Assembly: GCA_015066245.1 (NCBI GenBank)
Contig: SVOS01000006.1
Span: 1-64,000 of the forward strand
Direction of reading: 5' to 3'
From: Oscillospiraceae bacterium
GTDB taxonomy: Bacteria; Bacillota; Clostridia; Oscillospirales; Acutalibacteraceae
DNA length: 64,000 nucleotides
Shown piece after piece: positions 30,594 through 38,610 of the stretch (positions are counted from its first letter, which is position 1; every line of letters starts with the position of its first letter). The position numbers were made by a program, and so were the translations under genes. The notes beneath the pieces are model-generated. The model was not told where the DNA came from. It worked only from the letters and a program-made list of their open reading frames with translations, and did not search any database.

Positions 30594-31799
30594 TTATATA
30601 ATTCTGGCAGATACACTGCCGTCGTTAAATCTTATATCTACTACATCATCACACTTGAGCTCTGCAGAGCTGTGAATGATAACGTTATCTTTTGTGGTAA
30701 CAGAATAGCCTCGTTTTAATATTGCCACAGGATCAAGAGAAAACAGTCTTGCCTTCACATCAGAAATCTCTCGCTCTTTTTTAGAAAGCTCGTTTTCTGA
30801 CACAGACTTCAGCCTTAGCCCAAGATTATTTAATGACAATACTTTTTCGTTAAACTCTTTTGCAGGATTAAAGGTCTCAAGTTTAGAGGAAATTACTTTA
30901 ATATCTGAAATATGAGAAGAATAGAACCTGTCCCAGATTGAAAACATGTACTGCCTTTGCTGCAAAAGAAATTCTATCTGCTCCTCCTTATCAGGCACTG
31001 CAAGCTCTGCAGCCGCTGAGGGCGTAGGTGCACGCATATCAGCGACAAAATCACAAATCGTAAAGTCAGTTTCGTGACCCACTGCACTGATAACAGGAAC
31101 AGAACAGTTATAAATAGCACGAGCTAATTCCTCATCGTTAAACGACCACAAATCTTCAATAGAGCCGCCACCTCTACCGATAATAACAACGTCAGAAGTG
31201 TGCTCATTTGAAACTTTATTGATAGCATCTTTAAGCTGAGAAGCCGAGCCTTCGCCCTGAACAAGAACGGGTATGAGCTCAACATCAGCATAGGGCCAGC
31301 GTCTGCACAGAACATTTCGTATATCCTGTATTGCGGCACCTGTGGGTGAAGTAATTACAGAAATTTTCTCAGGAAACTGCGGCAAGGGCTTTTTATGGTC
31401 TTTGGAAAAAAGTCCCTCTGCAGCAAGCTTTTCTTTAAGCTGCTCATAAGCAAGTGTCAAAGCTCCCATTCCGTCAGGCTGCATATCTTCGATATAAAGC
31501 TGATACTGTCCGCTGGGCTCATAAACCGAAACCCTGCCTCTGACCAAAACTTTCATACCATTCTGGGGCTTGAATCTCAGTTTTCTTGCGTTAAAAGAAA
31601 ACATCACTGCTTTAATGACTGCCTTGCTGTCTTTAAGTGACAGATAAATATGGCCGCTTGAATAATGGTCAGTAAGGTTAGAAATCTCACCGCTTAAAAA
31701 TACATATTGAAGATTAGGGTCTTTGTCAAGAAGCCCCTTAAGATAGGAATTCAGCTCATAAACTGAAATAATCTTAGGGGCATAAAAATTATTATTCAT
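30594..31799 (-). CDS. xseA: Exodeoxyribonuclease VII large subunit
   Basis: A 401-residue catalytic subunit of exonuclease VII, which degrades single-stranded DNA. The N-terminal OB fold has VYELNSYLKGLLDKDPNLQYVFLSGEISNL, and the core has ISVITSPTGAAIQDIRNVL, IIGRGGGSIEDLWSFNDE and ISAVGHETDFTICDFVADMRAPTPSAAAE. The C-terminal coiled coil and RGYSVTTKDN ending are normal. It overlaps the TsaD-like gene by 8 bp with a weak Shine-Dalgarno, so coupled translation is likely. The small subunit gene xseB, often next, is not in the 13 bp before dnaE or elsewhere in the window. Confidence 0.95.
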   Translation of the reverse strand: MNNNFYAPKIISVYELNSYLKGLLDKDPNLQYVFLSGEISNLTDHYSSGHIYLSLKDSKAVIKAVMFSFNARKLRFKPQNGMKVLVRGRVSVYEPSGQYQLYIEDMQPDGMGALTLAYEQLKEKLAAEGLFSKDHKKPLPQFPEKISVITSPTGAAIQDIRNVLCRRWPYADVELIPVLVQGEGSASQLKDAINKVSNEHTSDVVIIGRGGGSIEDLWSFNDEELARAIYNCSVPVISAVGHETDFTICDFVADMRAPTPSAAAELAVPDKEEQIEFLLQQRQYMFSIWDRFYSSHISDIKVISSKLETFNPAKEFNEKVLSLNNLGLRLKSVSENELSKKEREISDVKARLFSLDPVAILKRGYSVTTKDNVIIHSSAELKCDDVVDIRFNDGSVSARII

Positions 31800-32745
31800 T
31801 ATTATCAGTCTTTCGTCCGTAAACTAAGCCGCCAAGCAAAGCAATACCTGCTGCGTTGTCGGCAGAAAACTCCCTGGGTGCAAAATACGCATCAGGGTAT
31901 CTTGATATAATATCAGCTTTGATAATACTGTTTGACATCACACCGCCTGCAAACACCAAAGGCAGGTTGCCTCTTTCGCTGATGATTTTCTCTGTCATAG
32001 CAATAAGCGTGGAGCTGATTGCCTTGAGAACATAGAGTGATGTGTACGCCTTATCCTGAGTTTCGTCAAAAATTCGGGTTATTTTATTCTGAAAACCGCT
32101 GAGGCAACAGTTTGTGCCCTTAAGGGTGGCTTTTACTCTGATGTTTTCGGAAGAAGTCAGAGCAAGTTTTTCAATCTCGGGTCCGCATGGAAAAGAAAGC
32201 CTCATATAAACTCCGATTCTGTCAACAAGCTGACCTGCATTAAGGTCGTTGGTCTTTGCAATCAGTTCGGCAGTTATTATAGATTTTTCATCGGGAGTAA
32301 CAAGCAGCGCCTCAGTAGTGCCACCGCTGACATGAAACGCTACAAAGGGATTATTAGTTAAATTAAGACAATCACATCCGAAAAGTGCCGCGGCGATATG
32401 GCCCTGCTGATGAGAAAAAGTATAAAGAGGAATATTAGAAACTGAAGCAATACCACTTGCAGTAGCAACACCGCTTAAAAAGCAAGGCATATAAGAGCCT
32501 TCGCACTCTCTGGGAGTAGAACTGACAGATACTGCACTAATCAATCTCCCGTCAAAATCAAGACCAGAGATAACATCAGGAAGTTGACGGACATGATGAA
32601 ATACCGCATCACTCTGGCGGATACCGCAATCTCCATCTTTTACCGGGAGAAGTTTTTTTCTTTGAGTGACAGTATTGCTTTCGGTATCATATATCGCAGC
32701 CGAAGTAGTATAGTTGCTTGTGTCTATACCTAAAATCAGAGCCAT
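31792..32745 (-). CDS. TsaD/Kae1/Qri7-like paralogue of unknown role
   Basis: A 317-residue ASKHA-fold protein related to TsaD, the threonylcarbamoyl-adenosine tRNA enzyme. It keeps the N-terminal ILGIDTSNYTTSAAIYD, the metal-ligand pair in SHQQGHIAAA, the nucleotide motif FHVSGGTTEALLV, GGVMSNSIIK and the metal aspartate in FSADNAAGIALLG. It lacks the usual GAGEAFDK-type helix (here LNAGQLVDRIGVYM) and is shorter than canonical TsaD (about 335-345 residues). Such second Kae1-like proteins occur in Clostridia next to nusB/xseA, in my recollection. tsaB/tsaE are not nearby. It may be a diverged paralogue rather than the essential TsaD. Confidence 0.8.
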   Translation of the reverse strand: MALILGIDTSNYTTSAAIYDTESNTVTQRKKLLPVKDGDCGIRQSDAVFHHVRQLPDVISGLDFDGRLISAVSVSSTPRECEGSYMPCFLSGVATASGIASVSNIPLYTFSHQQGHIAAALFGCDCLNLTNNPFVAFHVSGGTTEALLVTPDEKSIITAELIAKTNDLNAGQLVDRIGVYMRLSFPCGPEIEKLALTSSENIRVKATLKGTNCCLSGFQNKITRIFDETQDKAYTSLYVLKAISSTLIAMTEKIISERGNLPLVFAGGVMSNSIIKADIISRYPDAYFAPREFSADNAAGIALLGGLVYGRKTDNNE

Positions 32746-33227
32746 TATTCCCTACCCTTTACAAAAGAGCCTAAAAGACCGTTTACAAATGATGCATCAT
32801 CAGTAACAGAATACTTTTTAGTAAGCTCTACTGCCTCATTGATAGAAACAGACACGGGTATTTCTTCACAATAAAGAATTTCATACACGGCAACTCTTAA
32901 AACTGCCAGTGAGATTCTGGAAATTCGGTTGATTCTCCAACCCTTGGTAAGATGGGCTGAAATTTTCTCATCAAGCTCTGCAGAAAGCTCCTGAATAAGA
33001 CCTGCAGTTCTGATAGCCTCATCAGAATAAAACTGTGCAGTGCTGTCTGTAAAGTTATCGGCAATTTCCTCTACGCTTGTGTCGGAAAAAAGACTTTCGA
33101 AAACAATGAGGAAAGTCTGTTCTCTCTTCTTATATCTTGATATTTTATTATGTGCATTAAGGTCTTCTTTAACCTCTGCCTCAACTTCTTCTGCAGAGTT
33201 ATTTAAATCCAAAACTTTCTCGTCCAT
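32745..33227 (-). CDS. nusB: Transcription antitermination factor NusB
   Basis: A 160-residue helical RNA-binding protein of the rRNA antitermination complex. An acidic N-terminal extension of about 30 residues precedes the NusB fold (SRYKKREQTFLIVFESLF), which ends RISLAVLRVAVYEILYCEEIPVSVSINEAVELTKKYS and FVNGLLGSFVK, both family signatures. GAGG lies 6 bases before the ATG at 33227. It is the first gene of the unit nusB-tsaD-like-xseA-dnaE and its stop overlaps the next ATG by one base. Confidence 0.94.
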   Translation of the reverse strand: MDEKVLDLNNSAEEVEAEVKEDLNAHNKISRYKKREQTFLIVFESLFSDTSVEEIADNFTDSTAQFYSDEAIRTAGLIQELSAELDEKISAHLTKGWRINRISRISLAVLRVAVYEILYCEEIPVSVSINEAVELTKKYSVTDDASFVNGLLGSFVKGRE

Positions 33228-33263
33228 AACAAACCTCACTTAAATGTATTAAAATCCAAAATA

Positions 33264-33292
33264 ATTATATCACACCATGTAGAAAGATGCAA
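33264..33292 (-). promoter_or_regulatory. Sigma-A-type promoter of the nusB operon
   Basis: On the minus strand TTGCAT and a perfect TATAAT are separated by 17 bp, about 37 bp before nusB. Confidence 0.82.
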
Positions 33293-33297
33293 TATTT

Positions 33298-33330
33298 CAA
33301 AAAGAAAAAGGGATGCATTATGCATCCCTT
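33298..33330 (-). terminator. Terminator after the dockerin esterase gene
   Basis: A 10-bp stem (AAGGGATGCA/TGCATCCCTT, 3-base loop, 33308-33330) lies 7 bp after the stop. On the minus strand it is followed by TTTCTTTTTG. It closes the addB-addA-esterase unit. Confidence 0.88.
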
Positions 33331-33337
33331 AAGTTCT

Positions 33338-35098
33338 TTATTGAAGTTCTAAAAGCCAAGTAATCATTTCGGGAATGATATTTCTCCATGCGGCCTCGTT
33401 GTGAGAGTTCTTCTCGTCATATACAAAGGTCATTTTGCTTTCATCATATCCAAGCTCAGCAAGCCATAACTTCATATCTCTTGCGTAAGGCAAAAGCTCC
33501 TGTTCAAGAGAATCTCCGCCACCGTTGTAGAAGTAAATTCTCGGCAGGTTTTTGATTTCGGCAAAATCAAACTTGCTGAAATATTCAAGCCAGGTTGCCT
33601 TGTCATAAAGCATAAATGCGGGAGAAAGTGCACCTATTCTGCCGAACTCTTCCATAAACTCCATGCCGATATAGAATGCCTCTATACCACCGGATGAGCT
33701 TCCTGCAATAGTTGCGTGCTGAGCATCTGTGTACACATTGTAATTCTCTTCAACATACGGAACAACAGTCTTTGCAACAAACTCGGCAAACTGATGACCT
33801 GTGCCATTTTTGAATCCGCCGTAGTTGTAAGCAGGTACTATATCGCCCAAATCGGGTGTAAGCTCGTTATCTCGGTTTCTGGAGTTGTCGATACCTACAA
33901 GGATTACGCCGTCACCGCCGTTTTTCATAAGTGCGGTAATAACCTCGTCACTTCCCCAACCGCCGTTATATGCATCAGAATCATCAAACTGCTGCTGACC
34001 GTCAAGCAAGTATATTACTGAATACTTTTTACTTGTATCCTCAGGGTCATAACCTGCAGGAGTCCAGATTTCTATAGGCTTATTGTATCCTGTGGGATAC
34101 TTGAGGTTAACTGTGGTTTTCTCGCCGTAATCTTCTGTGCCGTAAGCATATACACCAAGCTGCATAGCTTTCTTGGGTGTTTGTGAAGTTACAAAGAATC
34201 CGGAAGATGCAACGGTAAGCGCGGCATTAAGAGTCTGGCTGGTGCCGTTATTAAAAATAATACGATTATACTCACTTACATCTACTGTAAGCTTATATAT
34301 CTTCTCACCCAAAGCATTTGTTTCGTGATATGTCATGGCAGTACCGGGCCACGCCTTAGCTTCAAGTTGCTTTTCTTCATTGTAAACATAAGCGTTTACT
34401 GTCTGCCAGTTAACATTATTAGAGAAATAAACCGTGATTTTTGTATCGGGTTTAACGGGGTTATATGGTGTCATAGTCTCTACCTCAGTAGGGTCAGTAG
34501 CCTCAGGTGCAGTGGTAAGATCATCATCAGGCAAAACTATCCCTGTTTCAGATGGGTCTGTTATCTTTGATGGCTCAGTGGCATCAGTTGTAATAATCTC
34601 AGTCACGGTAGTCGATGCTGATGTAGTAGTTTCAGGCTCTGTGGCATCAGTTGTAATAATCTCAGTCACGGTAGTCGGTGCTGATGTAGTAGTTTCAGGC
34701 TCTGTAGCATCAGTAATAACAGCCGTAGTAAACTCATCATCAGGTAACACTATACCTGTATTGTCCTCAGGCAAAGTATTATCAGAAAAATCTTCAATAG
34801 GCTCACCGATTTTATAAGGACAGTCCATTTTGGCAAGAAATTTCTGAATCCAAGTAACATCCCTGATGTTAATCGCCTTGTCACTATTACAATCCGCACA
34901 TATCTGCTCATTTTCATTTAACTGAATCATAAAAGCAAGGTGCTTCTGAATAGCGGTGGCGTCATTGATTTTTACTTTTGAGTCAGAATTTGTGTCGCCA
35001 AGGATAAGCACATTGCTCTCGCTCTCTGCAAATACCGCAAAAGGCACCATGCATAAAAGAACAGCAAAAGTAAGTACTAGAGAAACAGCTCGTTTCAT
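33338..35098 (-). CDS. Secreted dockerin, starch-binding-like module and esterase protein
   Basis: A 586-residue exported protein. Signal peptide residues 1 to about 24 (ends VFA). A type I dockerin follows at about 30-92, with two calcium-loop repeats (LGDTNSDSKVKINDATAIQ and CADCNSDKAINIRDVTWIQ, each D-x-N-x-D-x6-D). A Thr/Pro/Glu linker spans about 100-215. A CBM26-like starch-binding module follows near 220-300 (ITVYFSNNVNWQTVNAYVY, KAWPGTAM). The C-terminal alpha/beta hydrolase belongs to the esterase D/Fes-like family (nucleophile in IAGSSSGGIEAF, histidine in KNSHNEAAW). This suggests attachment to a cellulosome- or amylosome-like scaffold and esterase action on plant polysaccharide; the substrate is unknown. 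The ATG overlaps the addA stop by one base, after GGAGG. Confidence 0.88.
   Translation of the reverse strand: MKRAVSLVLTFAVLLCMVPFAVFAESESNVLILGDTNSDSKVKINDATAIQKHLAFMIQLNENEQICADCNSDKAINIRDVTWIQKFLAKMDCPYKIGEPIEDFSDNTLPEDNTGIVLPDDEFTTAVITDATEPETTTSAPTTVTEIITTDATEPETTTSASTTVTEIITTDATEPSKITDPSETGIVLPDDDLTTAPEATDPTEVETMTPYNPVKPDTKITVYFSNNVNWQTVNAYVYNEEKQLEAKAWPGTAMTYHETNALGEKIYKLTVDVSEYNRIIFNNGTSQTLNAALTVASSGFFVTSQTPKKAMQLGVYAYGTEDYGEKTTVNLKYPTGYNKPIEIWTPAGYDPEDTSKKYSVIYLLDGQQQFDDSDAYNGGWGSDEVITALMKNGGDGVILVGIDNSRNRDNELTPDLGDIVPAYNYGGFKNGTGHQFAEFVAKTVVPYVEENYNVYTDAQHATIAGSSSGGIEAFYIGMEFMEEFGRIGALSPAFMLYDKATWLEYFSKFDFAEIKNLPRIYFYNGGGDSLEQELLPYARDMKLWLAELGYDESKMTFVYDEKNSHNEAAWRNIIPEMITWLLELQ
34572..34697 (-). 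repeat. Two tandem 63-bp repeats coding the linker
   Basis: Two adjacent, nearly identical 63-bp units (34572-34634 and 34635-34697, differing at two positions I can see) encode 21-residue linker repeats containing TTVTEIITTDATEPETTTS. A third, diverged partial copy follows from 34698. The linker is otherwise bounded by two copies of a TGIVLPDD motif. Confidence 0.9.
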
Positions 35099-38000
35099 TA
35101 TAAAACCTCCTTATATTCACCCAAGTGTATTGAATAAATCAGACAACTGCTGACAGGTTTATCAAAGCACATTTCGATAGCTTCCTTGTAAAGCATAAGC
35201 TGAAGCTTATATCGGTCACAGAGCTCATCTGTGGTTTTCACCCTGTCGGTTTTATAGTCTACAATTATTATACCTGTTTCTTTTACAATTAGCAAGTCCA
35301 CCGCACCCTGTAAAATTACAGAAGCATCAGAATTTTCGCAAAGTCCCGTATGGCTTGCAGGAATATTAACGGTAAATCTGTATTCTCTGTGGCTTTCATG
35401 ATCAATGGCATCGGTCACAATATCACTCATAATAAAGCTGCGTAGCTTTGATACATCAAGAGAGTTTGTTTCCTCATCTGTAAGTCTCAAACCGTTAAGT
35501 CTTGAAATTTCGCCCTCAAGATCTTTTCGTGCCAGTGAAAAATCAGCAAACTGCAGGAATTTATGCATAGCCGTACCCTTTTCGGCAGGTGTAAGCTTCT
35601 TGTCTCTTAAGAATGAAGGTTTCTTTAGAATGCGGTCAAAGACGTTGCTTACTTCGTTGTGGCTGAGTTCTGATGCAGTTACCTTCAGCGGCAACGTGCA
35701 AAGCTCACTGTCAGGATATACATACTCAAAACGTTTTGAGATGATATCATCAATTTCATCACTGGCAGAATCAAAACCGACCTCGCGAGTTATCTCTGCA
35801 TCAGCAAAAGACAAGTCGTCAACCTGGTATACGTTGGCATAAAGCATTGACTTATTATCTGAATATTCCATATCATGTGCATTTGCGATATTTCTGAGGA
35901 TAAGTCCATCCTTGTGCATCAGTGAAGTCAGAGAAATCCAGTCACATATGTTCTTAGCACCTGCCACAACATAAGGCGAAATTGTGTCTTTATCAAGAAT
36001 CTTGGTTGCAAGAGCCGAAAGATATCCTGCAGGATTTTTCTTGACTGCAGTTATGAAAAGCTTCTCTTTTGCTCTTGTAAGGGCTACATACAAAACTCTG
36101 AGTTCTTCTGACATTTCGCTGTGCTTTTTTTCAATAGCAAGTGCTTTGCGGACAAAGGTGTTGTAGTTGGCATTTTTCACTCTGTCACGACGTTTGGCAG
36201 CAAAGCCTAAATGTGAGTCCAGAAGAACATTGTCGGATGTATCGGATAAAAACTTCTTGTGAGTACCTGCAAGAATACAAATAGGATATTCGAGACCTTT
36301 GCTGGCGTGAACTGTCATAATGCTGACTGCGTTATCGGTAATCTCGCCGCCTTCGGATGCATTAAGGTCACAATTATTCTCGCTGAGCTTATCAAGATAT
36401 GCCACAAAAGCGTTTACACCCTTAGAAAATCCTTTTTCAAACTTAGCGGCATATTCTGCAAGGAGTCTCAGATTAGACACTGCTTTCTCTCCGCCAATAC
36501 AGGCAGCAATCGCCATGAGTCCTGTGCGTTCATATAATGAATATATAAATTCCTCACACTTCATGGTTACAGCTAAGGTTCTCAGCTCATTAATCGCCTC
36601 AAGAAACTTAGCACACTTTTTATCACTTTCGGAATAGCTCAGCACTGCATGATAGAAAGTGCCTTTTCTGAATGCTGCTCTGATATCCGCAGCCTCATCG
36701 ACAGTAAAGCCAAACACAGGAGAAATCATTGCTGACATCAACGGAATATCACGGGAAGGGTTGTCAATTACACGGAGAAGGCTCAGGGCTATCTTTATCT
36801 CTGGTAAATCAAAAAAGGATGACTGGCTCTCAAAATATGACGGGATACCATACTTTAAAAGTTCCTTGGCATAAAGAGATATTTTCTTTTTTCCGCTTCT
36901 CAAGAGTATCGCAATATCACCGAAATTCGGGCTTCTCTCCCCATTTTTATCCTGAATCTTTGTTTCACTCAGTGTTTTGCGGATAATATATGCCAGGTGT
37001 CTCGCCTCTGCAGTAATTGTATCAGTGTCTTCGTCAGATGAATCAGCATCAATAAGATGAAACTCGGCACAAGGAGTATTTGCAGAAGGATAGCTTGCAC
37101 CACTTACAAGACCTTCACCGTCCTTATAGCTTATGTCACCTGTTTCTCTGGTCATCAGACGGTCAAAGACAAAATTGACATAATCTGTAATTTCTACACG
37201 ACTTCTGAAGTTTTTCTCAAGCAAAACCTTTGCAGGGTAATTGTCAGCTTCTAAATCGTAGAAAGGTAAGGTGTCTTTTCTATTTATGAAAATTTCAGGC
37301 ATAGCTTGTCTGAAGGCATAAATACTCTGCTTTGCATCACCAACAATAAAAAGATTGCTCTCTTTGCTTACAGCTCTGAAAATAAGGTCCTGTACCTCGT
37401 TGGCATCCTGGTACTCATCCACAAGCACACTGTCAAATCTCTTGGAAATTACAGTAGATGTATCAGTAAATCTGTATTCGCCATCCTCGTGATAAACGAG
37501 GAGCTTAAGTGCCCAATGCTCGATATCCTGGAAATCAGCAAGATTTTTCTCAAGCTTCATTTTAGAATAAACGTCGTTATATACGCGTACACATCGAAAC
37601 ATCTGAGAAACAATAGGTCTCAGAACTTCGATATCTTTAGTACATCTCTCTGCATCGGACTCAAAAAGCTCTTTGAGTTCTCCTACGCATTTTTTCAGAG
37701 TATCGCGGTTATCTGCAACCTTTAATTTCGTTGGGTGGTCCTTGTAGCCTTTCGGGGCTAATTTGCCGGACTTAAAAGTATAAATAAGCTCTCTGAGTTC
37801 GTCCCAGCTGAGTGTATCCACGCTATCCGCAAGTTTCTCAAAATAGAGTGCGTCTCCATACAGCAAATCGGATACCATAGAAAACATCTCGGTCTCGCTC
37901 TTTGCGATTTCTATGGTCTTATGTGCAAGCTCAACACCAAAACCTATTATTCGCTTTGCGTTTTTCAGTATAACTTTTCCCCATACACTATCGCTGCAGG

Positions 38001-38610
38001 TCTTGAAATCAGTGTAATAAGCAAGCTTCTCGTCAAGCCAAATCTCCATAAATGGATGCGAACGCAAAAACTTGTAGAGCTTTTTGATGTTCTCTCCGAT
38101 GTCATTGTCGCTTTTTGAATTCGTAAAACATTTCACCAGCTCATAAAAATCACTGTTATCTTCTTCGTAAAGCTGGTTGAGGGTTTCTTCAAGGGCTGCC
38201 TTAGAAATCACATCAAGCTCTGAGTCTTCAGCAATTTTATACTCTCTTGGAATATCAATTTCGTGGAAAAACTCTCGGCAAATATCTGAGCAAAAGCTAT
38301 CTACAGTGGAAATATTGGCTCGGTTCAGAAGTACAAGCTGACGTCTGAAATAGCGATTGTCAGGATATTTTGTAATAAGCTCGGTAAGTTTTTCGCCAAT
38401 TCTCTCTCTAAGCTGTGCAGCAGCTGCTCGGGTGTAGGTAACAATGAGTAATCTGTCTATAGACACAGGGTTTTCGGTATCTGTAATCATCCTCAGCACA
38501 CGCTCAACTAGAACAGCGGTTTTACCTGAGCCTGCTGCAGCAGATACGAGGACATCTCCACCTCTTGCATTAATTGCAAGCAGCTGATTATCAGTCCACT
38601 TTGTACTCAT
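35098..38610 (-). CDS. addA: ATP-dependent helicase/nuclease subunit A
   Basis: A 1170-residue UvrD-like helicase with a C-terminal nuclease, the Firmicutes counterpart of RecB. Walker A is LVSAAAGSGKTAVLVERV near residue 22. Helicase motifs include VDEYQDANEVQ, GDAKQSIYAFRQA, MTVHASKGLEYPICILAG and LRVLYVALTRAKEKLFI. The C-terminal nuclease motif is LLIVKETGIIIVDYKTDR. It overlaps addB by 4 bp (ATGA). AddAB resects double-strand breaks for RecA loading; no Chi claim is made from this sequence. Confidence 0.97.
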   Translation of the reverse strand: MSTKWTDNQLLAINARGGDVLVSAAAGSGKTAVLVERVLRMITDTENPVSIDRLLIVTYTRAAAAQLRERIGEKLTELITKYPDNRYFRRQLVLLNRANISTVDSFCSDICREFFHEIDIPREYKIAEDSELDVISKAALEETLNQLYEEDNSDFYELVKCFTNSKSDNDIGENIKKLYKFLRSHPFMEIWLDEKLAYYTDFKTCSDSVWGKVILKNAKRIIGFGVELAHKTIEIAKSETEMFSMVSDLLYGDALYFEKLADSVDTLSWDELRELIYTFKSGKLAPKGYKDHPTKLKVADNRDTLKKCVGELKELFESDAERCTKDIEVLRPIVSQMFRCVRVYNDVYSKMKLEKNLADFQDIEHWALKLLVYHEDGEYRFTDTSTVISKRFDSVLVDEYQDANEVQDLIFRAVSKESNLFIVGDAKQSIYAFRQAMPEIFINRKDTLPFYDLEADNYPAKVLLEKNFRSRVEITDYVNFVFDRLMTRETGDISYKDGEGLVSGASYPSANTPCAEFHLIDADSSDEDTDTITAEARHLAYIIRKTLSETKIQDKNGERSPNFGDIAILLRSGKKKISLYAKELLKYGIPSYFESQSSFFDLPEIKIALSLLRVIDNPSRDIPLMSAMISPVFGFTVDEAADIRAAFRKGTFYHAVLSYSESDKKCAKFLEAINELRTLAVTMKCEEFIYSLYERTGLMAIAACIGGEKAVSNLRLLAEYAAKFEKGFSKGVNAFVAYLDKLSENNCDLNASEGGEITDNAVSIMTVHASKGLEYPICILAGTHKKFLSDTSDNVLLDSHLGFAAKRRDRVKNANYNTFVRKALAIEKKHSEMSEELRVLYVALTRAKEKLFITAVKKNPAGYLSALATKILDKDTISPYVVAGAKNICDWISLTSLMHKDGLILRNIANAHDMEYSDNKSMLYANVYQVDDLSFADAEITREVGFDSASDEIDDIISKRFEYVYPDSELCTLPLKVTASELSHNEVSNVFDRILKKPSFLRDKKLTPAEKGTAMHKFLQFADFSLARKDLEGEISRLNGLRLTDEETNSLDVSKLRSFIMSDIVTDAIDHESHREYRFTVNIPASHTGLCENSDASVILQGAVDLLIVKETGIIIVDYKTDRVKTTDELCDRYKLQLMLYKEAIEMCFDKPVSSCLIYSIHLGEYKEVL

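Noticed and set aside
34572..34697. Tandem repeats as a possible CRISPR array
   Set aside because: The units are contiguous without spacers and encode a protein linker in frame.
34434..34817. Valine/serine-rich plus-strand frame opposite the esterase linker
   Set aside because: It is the complement of the repeated Thr/Glu linker and has no start signal.
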